Of a stretch of DNA of 64,000 bases, positions 21,670 through 32,407 are shown in pieces; within the stretch, counting starts at the first letter, position 1; the number at the start of each line of letters is the position of its first letter. The DNA comes from Indolivaga capnocytophagoides DSM 22835 (GTDB taxonomy: Bacteria > Bacteroidota > Bacteroidia > Bacteroidales > Dysgonomonadaceae). The notes under the pieces were generated by a model, which was not told the origin of the DNA, did not search any database, and was given only the letters and a program-made list of their open reading frames with translations. Made by a program: the position numbers and the translations under genes. Where the stretch lies: the NCBI RefSeq assembly GCF_000426485.1, contig NZ_KE384529.1:335699-399698 (forward strand), in the 5' to 3' direction.

Positions 21670-23397
21670 ATGAAAAGATTAAACATCATTGCATTCATTG
21701 CATGTGCGCTTTTAATCTCCTCTACGGGGATAAGTGGGAAAAATAAGGTCAATCAAAAGACTCAAAAAAACAGTCCCGCTTTTTCTATGTTTACCTATCA
21801 GGGAAATGATCAGGTATACAAAGACAATCCGTTAAAAGCGGATGAATTTTATACACCAATCCTGCAAGGATGCTATCCTGACCCTAGTATTACACGCAAA
21901 GGAGATGATTACTATTTGGTTAACTCTTCATTTGCTTTCTTTCCTGGTGTGCCTATATTCCATAGCAAAGACCTTGTTAATTGGACACAACTCGGAAATG
22001 TCTTAGAGCGGCCGTCTCAGTTAAAGCTATTCGATGTAGGAATTAGTGCCGGAGTATACGCTCCTGATATAGTATACAATCCGCATAATGACACATTTTA
22101 CATGATTACAACACATATCGGAGGAGGACTGGGTAACATTGTAGTGAAAACAAAAGATCCGCTTAAAGGCTGGAGTGACCCCATAAAACTTGAATTCAAC
22201 GGAATCGATCCGGCCTTGTTCTTTGATGATAACGGAAAAGCCTATTTGGTACACAATGACGGACCAGATAAAGATAAAGAACTGTATTCGGGACACAGGG
22301 TTATTAAGCTGTGGGAATACGATACGGAAAATGACAGGGTAATTCCGGGAACAGACAAGATTATAGTAGACGGAGGGGTTGATATTTCTAAAAAACCAAT
22401 ATGGATTGAAGGCCCTCATCTTTATAAGAAAAACGGCCGCTACTATCTGATGTGTGCAGAAGGTGGAACAGGTGATTGGCATAGCGAAGTTATCTTTGTA
22501 AGCGACAGCCCAACAGGTCCCTATAAACCAGCGCCAAGTAATCCGATCTTAACCCAGAGACATTTCCCTAAAGATAGAAAAGACAAGGTAGACTGGGCAG
22601 GACATGCTGATTTGGTAGAAGGCCCGAACGGAAAATATTATGGTGTATTCTTAGGTGTCCGTCCCAACAATCAGAATAGGGTGAACACAGGGCGTGAGAC
22701 CTTTATACTGCCTGTAGATTGGAGTGGAGAATTCCCTGTTTTTGAAAATGGACTTGTACCTCTTTCCCCTAAATTGAAAATGCCTGCTGGTGTAAAAAAT
22801 GAAACCGGACAAAGCGGATTCTTTCCGAATGGGAATTTCACATTTAATGAAAGCTTTTCTTCCGGTAAACTCGATCATAGATGGATAGCAGTAAGAGGTC
22901 CTCGTGAAGATTTCTCCGTTCTTACAAAGAATGGGCTACAACTTATACCCTTTCCTGCAAATGTGAAAGCTGAAAGCCCCATTGCAGCCTTATTTCACCG
23001 ACAACAGCATAAATCATTTACTGCAACAACAACTATAAGTTATACTCCCCTATCTGAAAAAGATCTTGCCGGAATTATCTGCTATCAAAAGGAATCTTTC
23101 AATTATGTATTTGGCATTACACTAAAAGACAAAGAATATTATATTCTACTTGAAAGAACTCAGGATGGTAATTCGACAATAATTGCAAGCGAAAAAATAG
23201 ATTTGAGTAAACCTGTACAGTTAAGAGTTACAGCTGATCAGGATAATTACCAATTCAGCTATTCAACAGATCAGCAGACGTTCAATAATGTAGGAGGAAC
23301 CGTATCCGGTGATATTCTTTCAACCAATCTCGCCGGAGGATTTACAGGCAGCCTCATCGGACTATACGCAACTTCGGGTAATGATGCAAAACCATAG
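21670..23397 (+). CDS. GH43 xylosidase/arabinofuranosidase-type enzyme
   Basis: Exported GH43 enzyme of 575 residues with a signal peptide (about 1-23). Catalytic residues are visible: base Asp71 (GCYPDPSIT), modulator Asp in GIDPALFFDDNG, acid Glu in IEGPHLYKKNGRYY. The C-terminal third is a beta-sandwich (GH43_C2-like) with the FFPNGNFTFNESFSS linker seen in xylan-active GH43 enzymes. Clearly different in sequence from the 13-14 kb GH43, so not a recent duplicate. It is followed after 121 bp by the GH8 gene and probably co-transcribed with it. Confidence 0.92.
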   Translation: MKRLNIIAFIACALLISSTGISGKNKVNQKTQKNSPAFSMFTYQGNDQVYKDNPLKADEFYTPILQGCYPDPSITRKGDDYYLVNSSFAFFPGVPIFHSKDLVNWTQLGNVLERPSQLKLFDVGISAGVYAPDIVYNPHNDTFYMITTHIGGGLGNIVVKTKDPLKGWSDPIKLEFNGIDPALFFDDNGKAYLVHNDGPDKDKELYSGHRVIKLWEYDTENDRVIPGTDKIIVDGGVDISKKPIWIEGPHLYKKNGRYYLMCAEGGTGDWHSEVIFVSDSPTGPYKPAPSNPILTQRHFPKDRKDKVDWAGHADLVEGPNGKYYGVFLGVRPNNQNRVNTGRETFILPVDWSGEFPVFENGLVPLSPKLKMPAGVKNETGQSGFFPNGNFTFNESFSSGKLDHRWIAVRGPREDFSVLTKNGLQLIPFPANVKAESPIAALFHRQQHKSFTATTTISYTPLSEKDLAGIICYQKESFNYVFGITLKDKEYYILLERTQDGNSTIIASEKIDLSKPVQLRVTADQDNYQFSYSTDQQTFNNVGGTVSGDILSTNLAGGFTGSLIGLYATSGNDAKP

Positions 23398-23518
23398 CTC
23401 GTAAAATACGTATCAGCCTTTATCTGATATATAATACCGATGCTTTACATAGAGAACCATAATCATTGATTTTCTATGTAAGCATCTTCCAATATAAAAC
23501 ACAAAACTCCTGCTTACT

Positions 23519-24802
23519 ATGAAAATCAAATACCTATTTTTGATAATGATACTTTGTTCGGTTTCATGCTTATCGAAGCAAAAAAACAGCCAGTTGTTAA
23601 AACCTTGGAGTAAGGGAGCATTCGAAACGGGAAAATACCGTAACTTATTTGCCGAAGCTGGGTATTCCCAACAGGAAATAGATTCGAAACTCAAAAAAAT
23701 ATTCTATAATCTATTTGAAGGTGCTGACAAAATCTATTTCGAGACAGGAGACTCTCTTGCTTATATCTCTGATATAAAAAATAATGATGCCCGTTCGGAG
23801 GGTATGTCATACGGAATGATGATTGCTGTACAATTCGACCGCAAAGATATATTTGATAAACTTTGGAGATGGAGTGTAAAATATATGCAACATAGAAATG
23901 GTCCATTAGAAGGCTATTTCGCATGGAGCTGCAAAACCGATGGAACCCGCAATTCTCAGGGACCTGCCTCAGACGGAGAGTTATATTTTGTCACAGCTCT
24001 AATTTTTGCATCCAATCTATGGGGCAATAATACAGGAATCGATTACCTGAAAGAAGCTCAATACATTCTGAACTGTTCCATGGAAAAAGACGGAACAGAC
24101 GGAGTCTACAATCTTATTGACCGTGAGCATAAACTCATAACATTCGTTCCCACAGGATGGGGTGCGGCATTTACGGATCCATCTTACCATCTTCCGGCAT
24201 TTTATGAAGTATGGGCACGTTGGGCAAATGATGGAAGAAGCAGCTTCTGGCTCGAATGTGCAAAAAAAAGCCGGGAATTTTTGCATAAGGCTATTCATCC
24301 CGTAACCGGATTAAATCCCGATTACTCCAACTATGATGGGAGTCCATTCAAAACACCTCACGGAATTATAGGAGAAGCATTCCGTTTTGATTCATGGCGT
24401 GTCCTTATGAATATTGCTCTTGATTATTCATGGAGTTGTTCCGATAAAGAATGGCAGCATGAATATGGGCATAAAATTCAAAACTTCTTATATTCTCAAG
24501 GTTTAGATACATTTGTCGATCAATATAATATCGACGGATCTCAGGTTTCAGAAATCCTTGAAGCTGGTGGTTATAAAGCGCTACGGCATTCTTTAGGGCT
24601 TGTAGCCAGTTCTGCTGCAGTGTCATTAGTATGCTCTCACCCTAAAAGGATAGAATTTATAGATCATTTTTGGAGTTCTTCTAACAAACCATACGAAGAC
24701 GGATATTTTGATGCTTATTTCGATGGGTTGTTGCAATTATTTGCTTTTATGCATTTAAGTGGAAATTATCGGATTATTCCCCCAAAACAAGAGACACTTT
24801 AA
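23519..24802 (+). CDS. GH8 lipoprotein, reducing-end exo-oligoxylanase type
   Basis: Inverting (alpha/alpha)6-barrel enzyme, 427 residues. It resembles the Rex type that releases xylose from the reducing end of xylo-oligosaccharides. The N-terminus is a lipoprotein-like signal ending SVSC (Cys17), so it is probably membrane-anchored. The general acid candidate is Glu94 in NDARSEGMSYGMM; the SDGELYF and PDYSNYDGSP segments are GH8 features. Paired with the upstream GH43, it would finish short xylo-oligomers. GH8 also contains endo-xylanases and chitosanases; Rex is the best fit, not proven. Confidence 0.85.
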   Translation: MKIKYLFLIMILCSVSCLSKQKNSQLLKPWSKGAFETGKYRNLFAEAGYSQQEIDSKLKKIFYNLFEGADKIYFETGDSLAYISDIKNNDARSEGMSYGMMIAVQFDRKDIFDKLWRWSVKYMQHRNGPLEGYFAWSCKTDGTRNSQGPASDGELYFVTALIFASNLWGNNTGIDYLKEAQYILNCSMEKDGTDGVYNLIDREHKLITFVPTGWGAAFTDPSYHLPAFYEVWARWANDGRSSFWLECAKKSREFLHKAIHPVTGLNPDYSNYDGSPFKTPHGIIGEAFRFDSWRVLMNIALDYSWSCSDKEWQHEYGHKIQNFLYSQGLDTFVDQYNIDGSQVSEILEAGGYKALRHSLGLVASSAAVSLVCSHPKRIEFIDHFWSSSNKPYEDGYFDAYFDGLLQLFAFMHLSGNYRIIPPKQETL

Positions 24803-24820
24803 CAATAAATCAACAAATTA

Positions 24821-24947
24821 CAAGAACATCCTTCCTCTCACAAATCTTATAATTCGTTTGAGGAAGTTTACGCTTGATGTGGCGGCCGTACCTATTTGGA
24901 GCAACGACGATGCAAAAGTGAAATGGGCAATGGACTACAATTATTGA
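24821..24947 (+). other. Possible coding relic downstream of GH8
   Basis: An open stretch ending ..VAAVPIWSNDDAKVKWAM.. and a stop at 24945-24947 reads like the C-terminus of a protein, in DNA slightly richer in G and C than its surroundings. No start, family or upstream part is recognizable. It may be a decayed gene end or chance. Confidence 0.2.
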
Positions 24948-25157
24948 AAAAAAATGAGTGTCTGCGGATGTGGATTTTCGTCTCGTTCAGATCTTTAAAA
25001 GCAGAATAAAGCCATTTTTCGAATAATCCTTTTATAAACAAAAATAAGCAGTTTAATTAAAAATCAATTGCTTTATAAAAATCGGGGCTAAGATTGTCTT
25101 ATCGTTAAACTATTAATGATCTGTATGATCTTAGTCTTGATTTTTAAGAATGTCAGC

Positions 25158-25514
25158 TTATCCCAGTAGTAAAATATCAATTTCGAAAGATATTTCTCCA
25201 GCCTTGCTAAGAAATTGATCTTCATGGGTTCTATCATATTCAGCAAGCCACAAAGCCCCACAAATAATTAATAACTCTATAACAGTCCTACTGCGCATTT
25301 CTGTTTCAAAATGCTTTATCCATCCATTAGGCCATGATATATTCTCCTTTAGCACCTTACCTCGTTTGATCCGAGCCTGTTCGTAACAAAAATTTGCAGC
25401 TTGTTTTATCTGACCTCTTGCATACTTATCTGCATCCAGATCTAGATTCCACCCGGATTCGTTTATCTGTCTCTGCCTCTCTTCCCATATTAAAATCAGT
25501 CCTGTTTCCATCAA
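25158..25514 (-). CDS. Small phage-type hypothetical protein
   Basis: 118 residues of unknown function. The pattern ERQRQI..GW near the N-terminus, then AAN.CY, a W-P-x-G-W segment and a C-terminal ALWLAEYDR is reminiscent of small proteins common in tailed phages and prophages (ERQRQI-x-EGW ... WWKP ... ALI-AEIER). No other phage genes are nearby, so this is a solitary gene, either domesticated or left from a mobile element. No signal peptide or membrane segment. Two adjacent ATG codons offer starts; the first is used here. Confidence 0.6.
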   Translation of the reverse strand: MMETGLILIWEERQRQINESGWNLDLDADKYARGQIKQAANFCYEQARIKRGKVLKENISWPNGWIKHFETEMRSRTVIELLIICGALWLAEYDRTHEDQFLSKAGEISFEIDILLLG

Positions 25515-26021
25515 GATTTACATATTAACAATGCTCTATTGTACATTTACAAGATTCTACTACTTCCACTCCTCAAAAGTAATTATTATTAAGCAAAAAA
25601 AAAGATTACACACACAACTCTTTTTTTTACATATTTCAATAATCATTTATCCCAAAAACCTTAATAGATGGAGGATTCGTGTATAGTCCGTTTTCGATGC
25701 TTTGCCTGATCACAACAAAGCCTCTTAAAAACTAATCACCTATATATAAATCAGATATACTGAGTCAAAAAGAAAGGGGGGATGCTGCAATCACAGGATT
25801 GAAGAATACAGCTATGTTTGAATTAGAAAACCAAATGATCCTCTGCGAGTTTAACACACAGAGGATCATCTAATATTATTACCTACAAAATTTTAGAGTT
25901 GGGCTATTTATCGACTATTCGAAATTGCTATTTTTAGCTGTCCTTATTTAAGTAGGATTCATTCCGTTTCCTGTTTCTTCGACGATAACAACCAGAGCAT
26001 TTCGACGACACTCTTCAGTTA
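25515..26021. other. Gene-poor spacer
   Basis: About 500 bp with no supportable gene. It holds one strong hairpin (25835-25869), listed separately as the AraC terminator; otherwise nothing recognized. Confidence 0.5.
25835..25869 (-). terminator. Hairpin terminator after AraC gene
   Basis: Perfect 11-bp stem (25835-25845 with 25859-25869) with a 13-nt loop. On the minus strand a T-rich stretch (TTTGGTTTT) follows, so it likely ends the AraC transcript about 150 bp past its stop. Confidence 0.65.
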
Positions 26022-26921
26022 TCAATTTTGAATTCTGTAATCAGTAGGCGAATAACCGACTATTTTCTTAAACATCCGGCTGAAATGATGCGGATATTTG
26101 AATCCCAACTCGTAAGCAATTTCATTTACATTCTTTTCGGGATTATACAGCTTATCTTTCGCCATTTCTATAACTTTCAGTTGAATATGTTCCTGCGCAG
26201 ATTTCCCTGTTTCTTTTTTAATTAAATCCCCGAAATAATTGGCCGATAAATGTAGCTGATCTGCAAAATATTGAACCAAAGGTAGACCTATTTTCTGAGG
26301 GTTATCTGATTCAAAATAATTATCGAGAAGCTGTTCAAACCGCGATAATACATCCTTGTTTACATTATCCCGTGTAATAAACTGGCGGTCATAAAAACGC
26401 ATACAGTGATTTAGAAAAACCTCTATATTTGCCGTAACAATTGATTTACTGTGCTTATCAATCGAATGTTGTAACTCCTCTCGTATCTCCCGGAAACAGC
26501 CGATGATAATATTCCTTTCTCGTTCAGACATATGTAAAGACTCATTCGCTTCGTACGAAAAGAAAGAATAATCTTTCATATGCTGTCCGAGCGATGTTCC
26601 TCTAAGCAGATCGGGGTGGAAATAGAGTCCCCAGCCTTTCATCTTAAATATCTCGCCTGTATCTTCTTTTCCTACTATCTGCCCGGGAGCTATAAAAACG
26701 AGTGTTCCCTCCTGATAGTCATATGTATGCCTGCCATAAACGAGATCTCCACATTTAATATCTTTCAGGAAAATAAAATAAAACCCATACCTTTTGAGTG
26801 AATGGGTAAATTCTTTTTCCACATCCGAAAAATCAATAGAATTCACGAATGGATGTAATGTTTCAACTTCCAGAAAATCATTATATTCCTGTATTGTTTC
26901 AAAACTTATTATATCATTCAT
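26022..26921 (-). CDS. AraC-family transcriptional regulator
   Basis: 299-residue one-component regulator with an N-terminal cupin-like sensing domain (about 35-160) and a C-terminal double helix-turn-helix (about 200-299). The C-terminus shows the NEIAYELGFKYPHHFSRMFKK..GYSPTDYR signature split over the second helix pair. It is divergent from the exported oxidoreductase operon starting at 27229, which is its likely target. No membrane segments; the inducer is unknown. Confidence 0.92.
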   Translation of the reverse strand: MNDIISFETIQEYNDFLEVETLHPFVNSIDFSDVEKEFTHSLKRYGFYFIFLKDIKCGDLVYGRHTYDYQEGTLVFIAPGQIVGKEDTGEIFKMKGWGLYFHPDLLRGTSLGQHMKDYSFFSYEANESLHMSERERNIIIGCFREIREELQHSIDKHSKSIVTANIEVFLNHCMRFYDRQFITRDNVNKDVLSRFEQLLDNYFESDNPQKIGLPLVQYFADQLHLSANYFGDLIKKETGKSAQEHIQLKVIEMAKDKLYNPEKNVNEIAYELGFKYPHHFSRMFKKIVGYSPTDYRIQN

Positions 26922-27228
26922 ACATTTTAGCTTTTTATTTGTTACAAATATAAGGGGTACGAACTTAAACGCGCTACAATTCGGTAATAATGGTATAACA
27001 ATCAGTAATCTGTCTATTTATATGGAAAGAATTGGGCTATAGCTTTGTAAATATAAAAATACAAACCGAAAGGATATAATCTCATTGGTATTAGGAGTAT
27101 TCTTTATCCTCACAGAATGCAACGCACAAGCAGATAATAGAGGTCGGATCTAAATAACGTCGACATCGCTGATTTGATCTCATCGTGGCTCAAAGAAAAA
27201 AAGTTGGACTAAATTAAAATAAAAAATT
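26922..27228. promoter_or_regulatory. AraC / oxidoreductase operon divergent region
   Basis: 307 bp between divergent genes that must contain both promoters; no certain -33/-7 pair was identified. The operon-proximal half carries the apparent lipoprotein relic described separately (27085-27212). Confidence 0.4.
27085..27212 (+). pseudogene. Remnant of a small lipoprotein gene
   Basis: 27085-27153 reads as the end of a lipoprotein signal (LVLGVFFILTEC-NAQ) plus a few residues and a stop. 27156-27212, in another frame, reads ..NVDIADLISSWLKEKKLD and a stop, like a protein C-terminus. This suggests a lipoprotein gene with its middle deleted, directly before the alcohol dehydrogenase start. No ATG is visible. 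The original family cannot be told. Confidence 0.35.
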
Positions 27229-28359
27229 ATGAAACAGCTACTTAGTTTATTAATCGCATTGACTTTTTCGTCAATAAGCTATGCACAGGACAACCGGGTA
27301 CCCTCTAAAGGACTTGCTCTCTTTTCGAAGGATGGAAATTTTGAACCTTATGAATTCAGCCGGCATGCAATAGGCGATAACGATATACTCATCGACATTC
27401 TGTATTCGGGTATCTGCCATAGCGATATACATGCAGGAAGAAGCGAATGGGGAAATACCTCCTATCCTTTTGTAGGTGGACACGAAATAGCAGGGCGAGT
27501 TGCTCAAACAGGTAAAAACGTAACGAAATTTAAAGTAGGCGATTATGCAGGAATTGGATGTATCATCAATTCCTGCGGGCAATGCGACAACTGCAAACAA
27601 GGTTTGGAACAGTTTTGCGAAAAAGGTATGGTAGGAACTTATGGCTCTCATGACCATTTTCACGACAATGAAATAACACAGGGTGGTTATGCTAATAATT
27701 ATGTCGTTTCGGAAAATCATGCTATTAAAATCCCTCAGAACGCAGATATGAAAAGAGTTGCTCCGCTGCTCTGCGCAGGTATAACAACCTATTCACCTAT
27801 CCACTTTTCGAAAGTAAAGAAAGATGATAATGTAGCAGTGGCAGGCTTTGGAGGTCTAGGTCATATGGCAGTACAATACCTTGTGGCTCTGGGAGCAAAG
27901 GTCACTGTATTTGACATTACAGAAGAAAAAAGAGCTGACGCAAAACAATTAGGAGCAGTAAAATATGTCAATGTGAACAATCGAGAAGAGTTAAAAGGGC
28001 TAGAAAATCAATTTAGTTTTATCATCAGTACTATTCCTGCCAAATATGATCCGATGATGTATGTGAGAATGCTGAAGATGGGTGGAGAAATGGCTATTGT
28101 TGGGTTACCTGCAAATGAAAATGTACCGTCTATCTCAATCGGCTCATTGGTTTTCGCTTCACATCGTAAAGTATACGGTTCACTAATCGGAGGTATTCCC
28201 GAAACTCAAGAAATGCTCGATTATTCTGTTGCAAACAATATTTATCCAGAAGTAGAAGTTATCAATGCCGATGGAGAATCCGTTACTAATGCCTACAAAA
28301 AAGTTATAGACGGCAAGGTGAAATTTAGATATGTTATAGATATGAAGACATTGAAATAA
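27229..28359 (+). CDS. Zn-dependent alcohol dehydrogenase (MDR) with signal peptide
   Basis: Medium-chain dehydrogenase/reductase of the cinnamyl-alcohol-dehydrogenase group, 376 residues. It has catalytic zinc residues Cys63-His64 (GICHSD) and His85-Glu86 (GHE), a structural zinc cluster Cys116/119/122/130, and a Rossmann GFGGLG motif near 205. It normally interconverts alcohols and aldehydes with NAD(P). The oddity is a clean N-terminal signal peptide (residues 1-20, SISYAQ), which would export an NAD(P)-type enzyme. First gene of a five-gene run with short gaps, opposite an AraC regulator. Confidence 0.9.
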   Translation: MKQLLSLLIALTFSSISYAQDNRVPSKGLALFSKDGNFEPYEFSRHAIGDNDILIDILYSGICHSDIHAGRSEWGNTSYPFVGGHEIAGRVAQTGKNVTKFKVGDYAGIGCIINSCGQCDNCKQGLEQFCEKGMVGTYGSHDHFHDNEITQGGYANNYVVSENHAIKIPQNADMKRVAPLLCAGITTYSPIHFSKVKKDDNVAVAGFGGLGHMAVQYLVALGAKVTVFDITEEKRADAKQLGAVKYVNVNNREELKGLENQFSFIISTIPAKYDPMMYVRMLKMGGEMAIVGLPANENVPSISIGSLVFASHRKVYGSLIGGIPETQEMLDYSVANNIYPEVEVINADGESVTNAYKKVIDGKVKFRYVIDMKTLK

Positions 28360-28383
28360 TATCAAAACAAAAACAACAACCAG

Positions 28384-28965
28384 ATGAAAACAAATATTAT
28401 TCTAACATATATAGTCACAACTATGTATCTTATTACAGGTTGTGCCAATGCTCAAACACCTAAAACGTCCGATGTATCATCTAAAGAGAAAATTTTGATC
28501 ACTTATTTCAGTAAAACCGGTAATACAAAAAAAATAGCTGAACATATTCAATCTTTAACAGGAGGAGATCTTATACAGATAGAAACCAATGAAGAATACC
28601 CGCAAGAATATCAGGCATCTACCGAAATTGCAAAAAAGGAAAAAGAAACAGATGCCAGACCTGCTGTAAAAACCAAAATAAAGAATATAAATGACTATGA
28701 TGTAGTTTTTGTCGGATTTCCGATCTGGTGGAGTTATACACCAATGGCAATAGCTACTTTTCTCGAAAGCTATGACCTTTCGGGTAAAACAGTTATACCA
28801 TTCTGCACACATGGGGGCGGCGGTGCTGGAGAAGCCTTCAATTATGTAAAAAAGCTCACGTCCAATTCGATCCATCCGGATGGATTTATAATTTATGGCA
28901 GCAGGGCTTCATCAGCTAAACCTGATATAGAAAAATGGCTAAAGAATATAAATGTAATTAAGTAA
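28384..28965 (+). CDS. Flavodoxin-like lipoprotein
   Basis: 193 residues. A lipoprotein signal ends ITGC (Cys20), followed by a flavodoxin fold with the FMN phosphate loop YFSKTGNTKKIA (about 44-55) and the GFPIWWSYTPMAI segment near 114-126. This matches the flavodoxin_4 type found in Bacteroidetes and Firmicutes. Lipidation would place it in the periplasm. It starts 24 bp after the dehydrogenase stop and ends 7 bp before the next gene. Likely role: electron transfer within this exported redox module (inference). Confidence 0.88.
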   Translation: MKTNIILTYIVTTMYLITGCANAQTPKTSDVSSKEKILITYFSKTGNTKKIAEHIQSLTGGDLIQIETNEEYPQEYQASTEIAKKEKETDARPAVKTKIKNINDYDVVFVGFPIWWSYTPMAIATFLESYDLSGKTVIPFCTHGGGGAGEAFNYVKKLTSNSIHPDGFIIYGSRASSAKPDIEKWLKNINVIK

Positions 28966-28972
28966 AACAGAT

Positions 28973-29704
28973 ATGATCCGAATTTTTATACTGGTAGCTT
29001 TTGCTATTGTATTTAATATCAATACCAATCTGAATGCCTCAAATATGGAAAATAAATTGACTCTTATGCAAGAAAAAACTATAACAATATCTGCCTTTGC
29101 GGCTAAGGGCCAACTGGATAAATTGAGTATAGAACTAAATGCCGGACTCGATGCCGGATTAACAGTCAATGAAACAAAAGAAGTATTGGTACATCTCTAT
29201 GCCTACTGCGGATTTCCGAGAAGCCTGCAAGGTTTGCTAACATTGATGGACGTGCTCGAACAACGCAAAACCAAGGGCATAAATGATAATTGGGGACGCG
29301 AAGCAACTCCAATCACTGATAACGGCAATAAATATGACCGGGGCAAAAAGATTCTGGCAGAAATTACAGGAGTTCCTGCTCCCGAAGGACGTCTAACTAC
29401 CGGTTTTGCCGGATTCAGCCCCGAAATAGAAACCTTTCTCAAAGAACATCTTTTTGCCGATATATTCGAACGGGATGTACTAACTTATGCCCAACGGGAA
29501 ATGGTTACAGTTTCCGTTCTAATGAGTATAGGCGGAGTAGAACCTATGCTTAATTCGCATATGAATATATCTCTGAATGTCGGGATAAGTCCATCTCAAT
29601 TAAAAGAAATGATTCAGATAATAGATGTAAATATAGGAAAGGTCGAAGCTAGTGCAGCACAATCGATATTAAGTAATGTACTGGAAAACAGAAATATGAA
29701 TTAA
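28973..29704 (+). CDS. Carboxymuconolactone decarboxylase-like protein, two domains, exported
   Basis: 243 residues: signal peptide (about 1-22) and two CMD repeats (about 45-125 and 160-240). The first repeat keeps a single Cys79 in VHLYAYCGFPRS; the second has lost cysteine (NSHMNISLNVG). The AhpD-type CxxC pair is therefore absent, and peroxidase-partner chemistry of that type is unlikely; a decarboxylase/isomerase or stress role is possible. The gap to the flavodoxin gene is 7 bp, indicating co-transcription. Confidence 0.85.
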   Translation: MIRIFILVAFAIVFNINTNLNASNMENKLTLMQEKTITISAFAAKGQLDKLSIELNAGLDAGLTVNETKEVLVHLYAYCGFPRSLQGLLTLMDVLEQRKTKGINDNWGREATPITDNGNKYDRGKKILAEITGVPAPEGRLTTGFAGFSPEIETFLKEHLFADIFERDVLTYAQREMVTVSVLMSIGGVEPMLNSHMNISLNVGISPSQLKEMIQIIDVNIGKVEASAAQSILSNVLENRNMN

Positions 29705-29742
29705 TAAATATCTTCGAGGATACTAAAATAAAATTAAATTCA

Positions 29743-31234
<1,492 letters not shown>

Positions 31235-31295
31235 ATCTTATAGTTGTTAGGCAGTTTAATTAACAAGTATAATTGATCAAATCAAAATTAGATTA

Positions 31296-31323
31296 AACCC
31301 TAAACCATTTAAGGTTTAGGGTT
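31296..31323. terminator. Hairpin after aldo/keto reductase operon
   Basis: Perfect 11-bp stem (31296-31306 with 31313-31323; AACCCTAAACC) with a 6-nt loop. It lacks a clear T-run, so termination strength is uncertain, but its place 60 bp past the operon end fits. Confidence 0.55.
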
Positions 31324-31489
31324 AATTGAATAAAGCAGCAATTCCTCTTTTTATAGGACTGGCTGTATTTGGGACAAATAATCGGATACAGATTTTTTGC
31401 TAAGAAAATCCATGAGGACTAGAATCAATATAAAATTTTCCGTAATATTGGCAGAGATTTTATACTGTAAGAATTAAGTCATACATCAA

Positions 31490-31777
31490 ATGATAAAAGT
31501 TATAGCCGAGGATTTTATTAAAGAAGAGTGTTTAGATCTTGTAAAACCTCTTTATGCTGAGTTGGTTGTTAAGACCAAGCTAGAAAAGGATTGTATAGAA
31601 TATAACCTTTATATAGATCAGGATGATAAAACTCATTTTATCTTCATTGAAGAATGGCCGGATCACGAAGCATTAGGCAGGCACTGTCAAACGGAACATT
31701 TCAGACGACTTGTTCCTCTGATTAATAAGCACCACTCTAAAGAGTGTGAGTTTACCATTATGGAGATATTTCAGTAA
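31490..31777 (+). CDS. Antibiotic biosynthesis monooxygenase-type (ABM) protein
   Basis: 95 residues, a dimeric alpha/beta-barrel fold of the YgiN/ABM type. IKVIAEDFIKEE at the start, then FIFIEEWPDHEAL..H..TEHF are the conserved stretches. Such proteins act as quinol monooxygenases or remain uncharacterized. It is 8 bp upstream of the HD-domain gene and probably co-transcribed. Preceded by about 150 bp in which a short hydrophobic peptide frame is visible but no gene. Confidence 0.85.
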   Translation: MIKVIAEDFIKEECLDLVKPLYAELVVKTKLEKDCIEYNLYIDQDDKTHFIFIEEWPDHEALGRHCQTEHFRRLVPLINKHHSKECEFTIMEIFQ

Positions 31778-31785
31778 GCAGAAAG

Positions 31786-32385
31786 ATGGAGAATAAAGAT
31801 ATCCTGATAAAAACACAGGAATATATAAAAGAAACTTTTCTCAGAGAAGGAACAGGACACGACTACTACCATATAGAACGAGTAGTTATTAATTCCCGAA
31901 AGATTTTGCAAACAGAAAAGGCTGATGGCTTTTTGGTTGAATTAGCTGCTTGGCTGCATGATCTTGGCGATCATAAACTCCATAACGGAGTGGATAAGTC
32001 AGAAGAATTAATCAACGCATTTCTAAACTCGTTAGTTGTCGAACAGCGTATTATTGACAGAGTCATAGAAATAGTATCTCAGGTTTCTTTCAGTAAAGGG
32101 AATAGACCGTCCTCAATCGAAGCCGAAATTGTACAGGACGCCGACAGATTGGATGCAATCGGAGCAATCGGTATTGCTCGGTGTTTTGCGTATGGTGGCA
32201 GTAAGCACCGTATTTTATATAGCCCCGATGAAAAGGAAAAAGAAAGTTCAAGCATACAACACTTTTACGATAAACTACTTAAAATAAAAGGCTTGATAAA
32301 TACAGAATCGGCTAAATTGATAGCTGCAAGACGTCATTCATTTATGGAAGAATATCTCGCTGAGTTTTACAGGGAAGTTCAGTAA
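31786..32385 (+). CDS. HD-domain phosphohydrolase (YedJ-like)
   Basis: 199-residue cytosolic metal-dependent phosphohydrolase. Metal ligands are visible: His in HDYYHIERV, HD in WLHDLGDHK, and the distal Asp in QDADRLDAIGAIGIAR, the last being typical of the YedJ/YpgQ branch. Those enzymes hydrolyse nucleotides; the substrate here is unknown. Convergent with the methyltransferase gene across 22 bp. Confidence 0.88.
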   Translation: MENKDILIKTQEYIKETFLREGTGHDYYHIERVVINSRKILQTEKADGFLVELAAWLHDLGDHKLHNGVDKSEELINAFLNSLVVEQRIIDRVIEIVSQVSFSKGNRPSSIEAEIVQDADRLDAIGAIGIARCFAYGGSKHRILYSPDEKEKESSSIQHFYDKLLKIKGLINTESAKLIAARRHSFMEEYLAEFYREVQ

Positions 32386-32407
32386 AATAGAACAGTATTC
32401 TAATACA

